Position numbers and translations under genes: made by a program. A stretch of DNA of 5,910 nucleotides from an uncultured Clostridia bacterium (GTDB lineage: Bacteria; Bacillota; Clostridia; Oscillospirales; Ruminococcaceae), in NCBI GenBank assembly GCA_945867255.1, contig CAMBHV010000100.1:1-5910 (forward strand), read 5' to 3'. Positions 5,455 to 5,910 of this stretch are shown piece after piece; within the stretch, counting starts at the first letter, position 1, and the number at the start of each line of letters is the position of its first letter. The notes beneath the pieces are model-generated. The model worked only from the letters and a program-made list of their open reading frames with translations. It searched no databases and was not told where the DNA came from.

Positions 5455-5910
5455 ATGGACGAACGGGAATACATTGCCAGTTTGGAACAGGGAATGAGAC
5501 TGTTGATGGAGCAGAACATCAAGGCACAGAACTCATTTAAACAATTGCAGATGATGTATGAATCCGTGGTGGATGCCCCTGCATGGAAATTGACATGGCC
5601 AGTCCGCTACGTGATAGAGAAATTGAAAAAAACAACTTTTTATACAGAGTTTCCGAATTTGCAAGATATCCTAGCAAAAGCCCCGAAGATTCTGCCAGTG
5701 AAAATTTCCGTGATTGTACCGGCCTTTCAGGGTGAAAAAGAGTTGCCTGTGTTGTTAGAATCTATTCAACATCAGCAAGGGATACGAGAGATAGAGTGTA
5801 TTGTTGCTGTTACGCAAAGTACAGATGCAACTTACGATGTGGCCCAACAGAAAGGGGCAAAATTGATACCAGTCACCACACAGGCTTTTTCACACACTGA
5901 AGAGCGCAAA
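5455..5910 (+). CDS. GT2-family glycosyltransferase, N-terminal part (3' end outside window)
   Basis: The frame starts at ATG 5455, 8 nt after an AAAGGA ribosome binding site (5441-5446), and runs open for 152 codons to the window edge. Residues 1-40 are a charged, Gln/Leu/Met-rich helical segment (possible short coiled coil), followed by PAWKLTWPVRYV (42-53), a W-x-x-T-x-P-x-R motif matching the C-terminal tail of the first glycosyltransferase. The GT-A domain begins at KISVIVPAFQGEKELPVLLESI (from residue 83), with a donor-site strand EIECIVAVTQSTDAT and the segment FSHTEERK (145-152), which resembles the F-x-H-x-x-x-R motif of rhamnosyltransferase-type GT2 enzymes. The DXD and catalytic-base regions lie beyond the edge. 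GC on three sampled lines is only about 40-43%. The surrounding genes support a role in surface polysaccharide assembly; the sugar is unknown. Confidence 0.85.
   Translation, partial: MDEREYIASLEQGMRLLMEQNIKAQNSFKQLQMMYESVVDAPAWKLTWPVRYVIEKLKKTTFYTEFPNLQDILAKAPKILPVKISVIVPAFQGEKELPVLLESIQHQQGIREIECIVAVTQSTDATYDVAQQKGAKLIPVTTQAFSHTEERK

Overview
The window looks like a chromosomal segment from a low- to mid-GC Firmicute, most likely a gut clostridium of the Oscillospiraceae/Ruminococcaceae type. The clues are a metK controlled by a SAM-I (S-box) transcription-terminating riboswitch, a RibU-type ECF vitamin transporter subunit, strong AAAGGAGG-type ribosome binding sites, and compact intrinsic terminators. 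The taxonomic placement is inference from protein flavour, not from a search. All supported genes are on the + strand.

Region 1 (1-595) is the 3' part of a RibU-like riboflavin transporter S component whose start lies beyond the left edge. Region 2 (592-2059) is a self-contained metK unit: a near-consensus promoter whose -35 overlaps the ribU stop codon, a complete SAM-I aptamer (660-754), its terminator (761-788), a 99-nt leader, metK (888-2027) and a strong terminator (2033-2059). When SAM is high the leader transcript should stop at 788; when it is low, metK (S-adenosylmethionine synthetase) is made.

Region 3 (2060-5910) is the start of a cell-surface polysaccharide glycosyltransferase cluster. 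It has its own extended -10 promoter (2074-2102) with an inverted repeat over the -35 area. A single-domain GT2 enzyme (2190-3248) is followed after 13 nt by a two-domain GT2 enzyme (3262-5052). A 402-nt stretch without an intact gene (5053-5454) holds a long hairpin and what looks like a frameshifted small membrane-anchored protein gene. A third GT2 enzyme (5455 to the edge) runs off the window. The first enzyme and the C-terminal half of the second are clear paralogues, so at least four GT-A domains are encoded in under 4 kb. Together they would transfer sugars from nucleotide-sugar donors onto a growing lipid-linked glycan at the inner face of the membrane. The actual sugars and polymer cannot be read from this window.

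GC content, hand-counted on sample 60-base lines, drops from about 60-65% in metK to about 38-43% in the later glycosyltransferase genes, in keeping with an accessory surface-glycan locus beside a core gene. I see no CRISPR array, tRNA, rRNA or intact mobile element. The most unusual parts are the 5053-5454 interval and the domain duplication in the glycosyltransferases.
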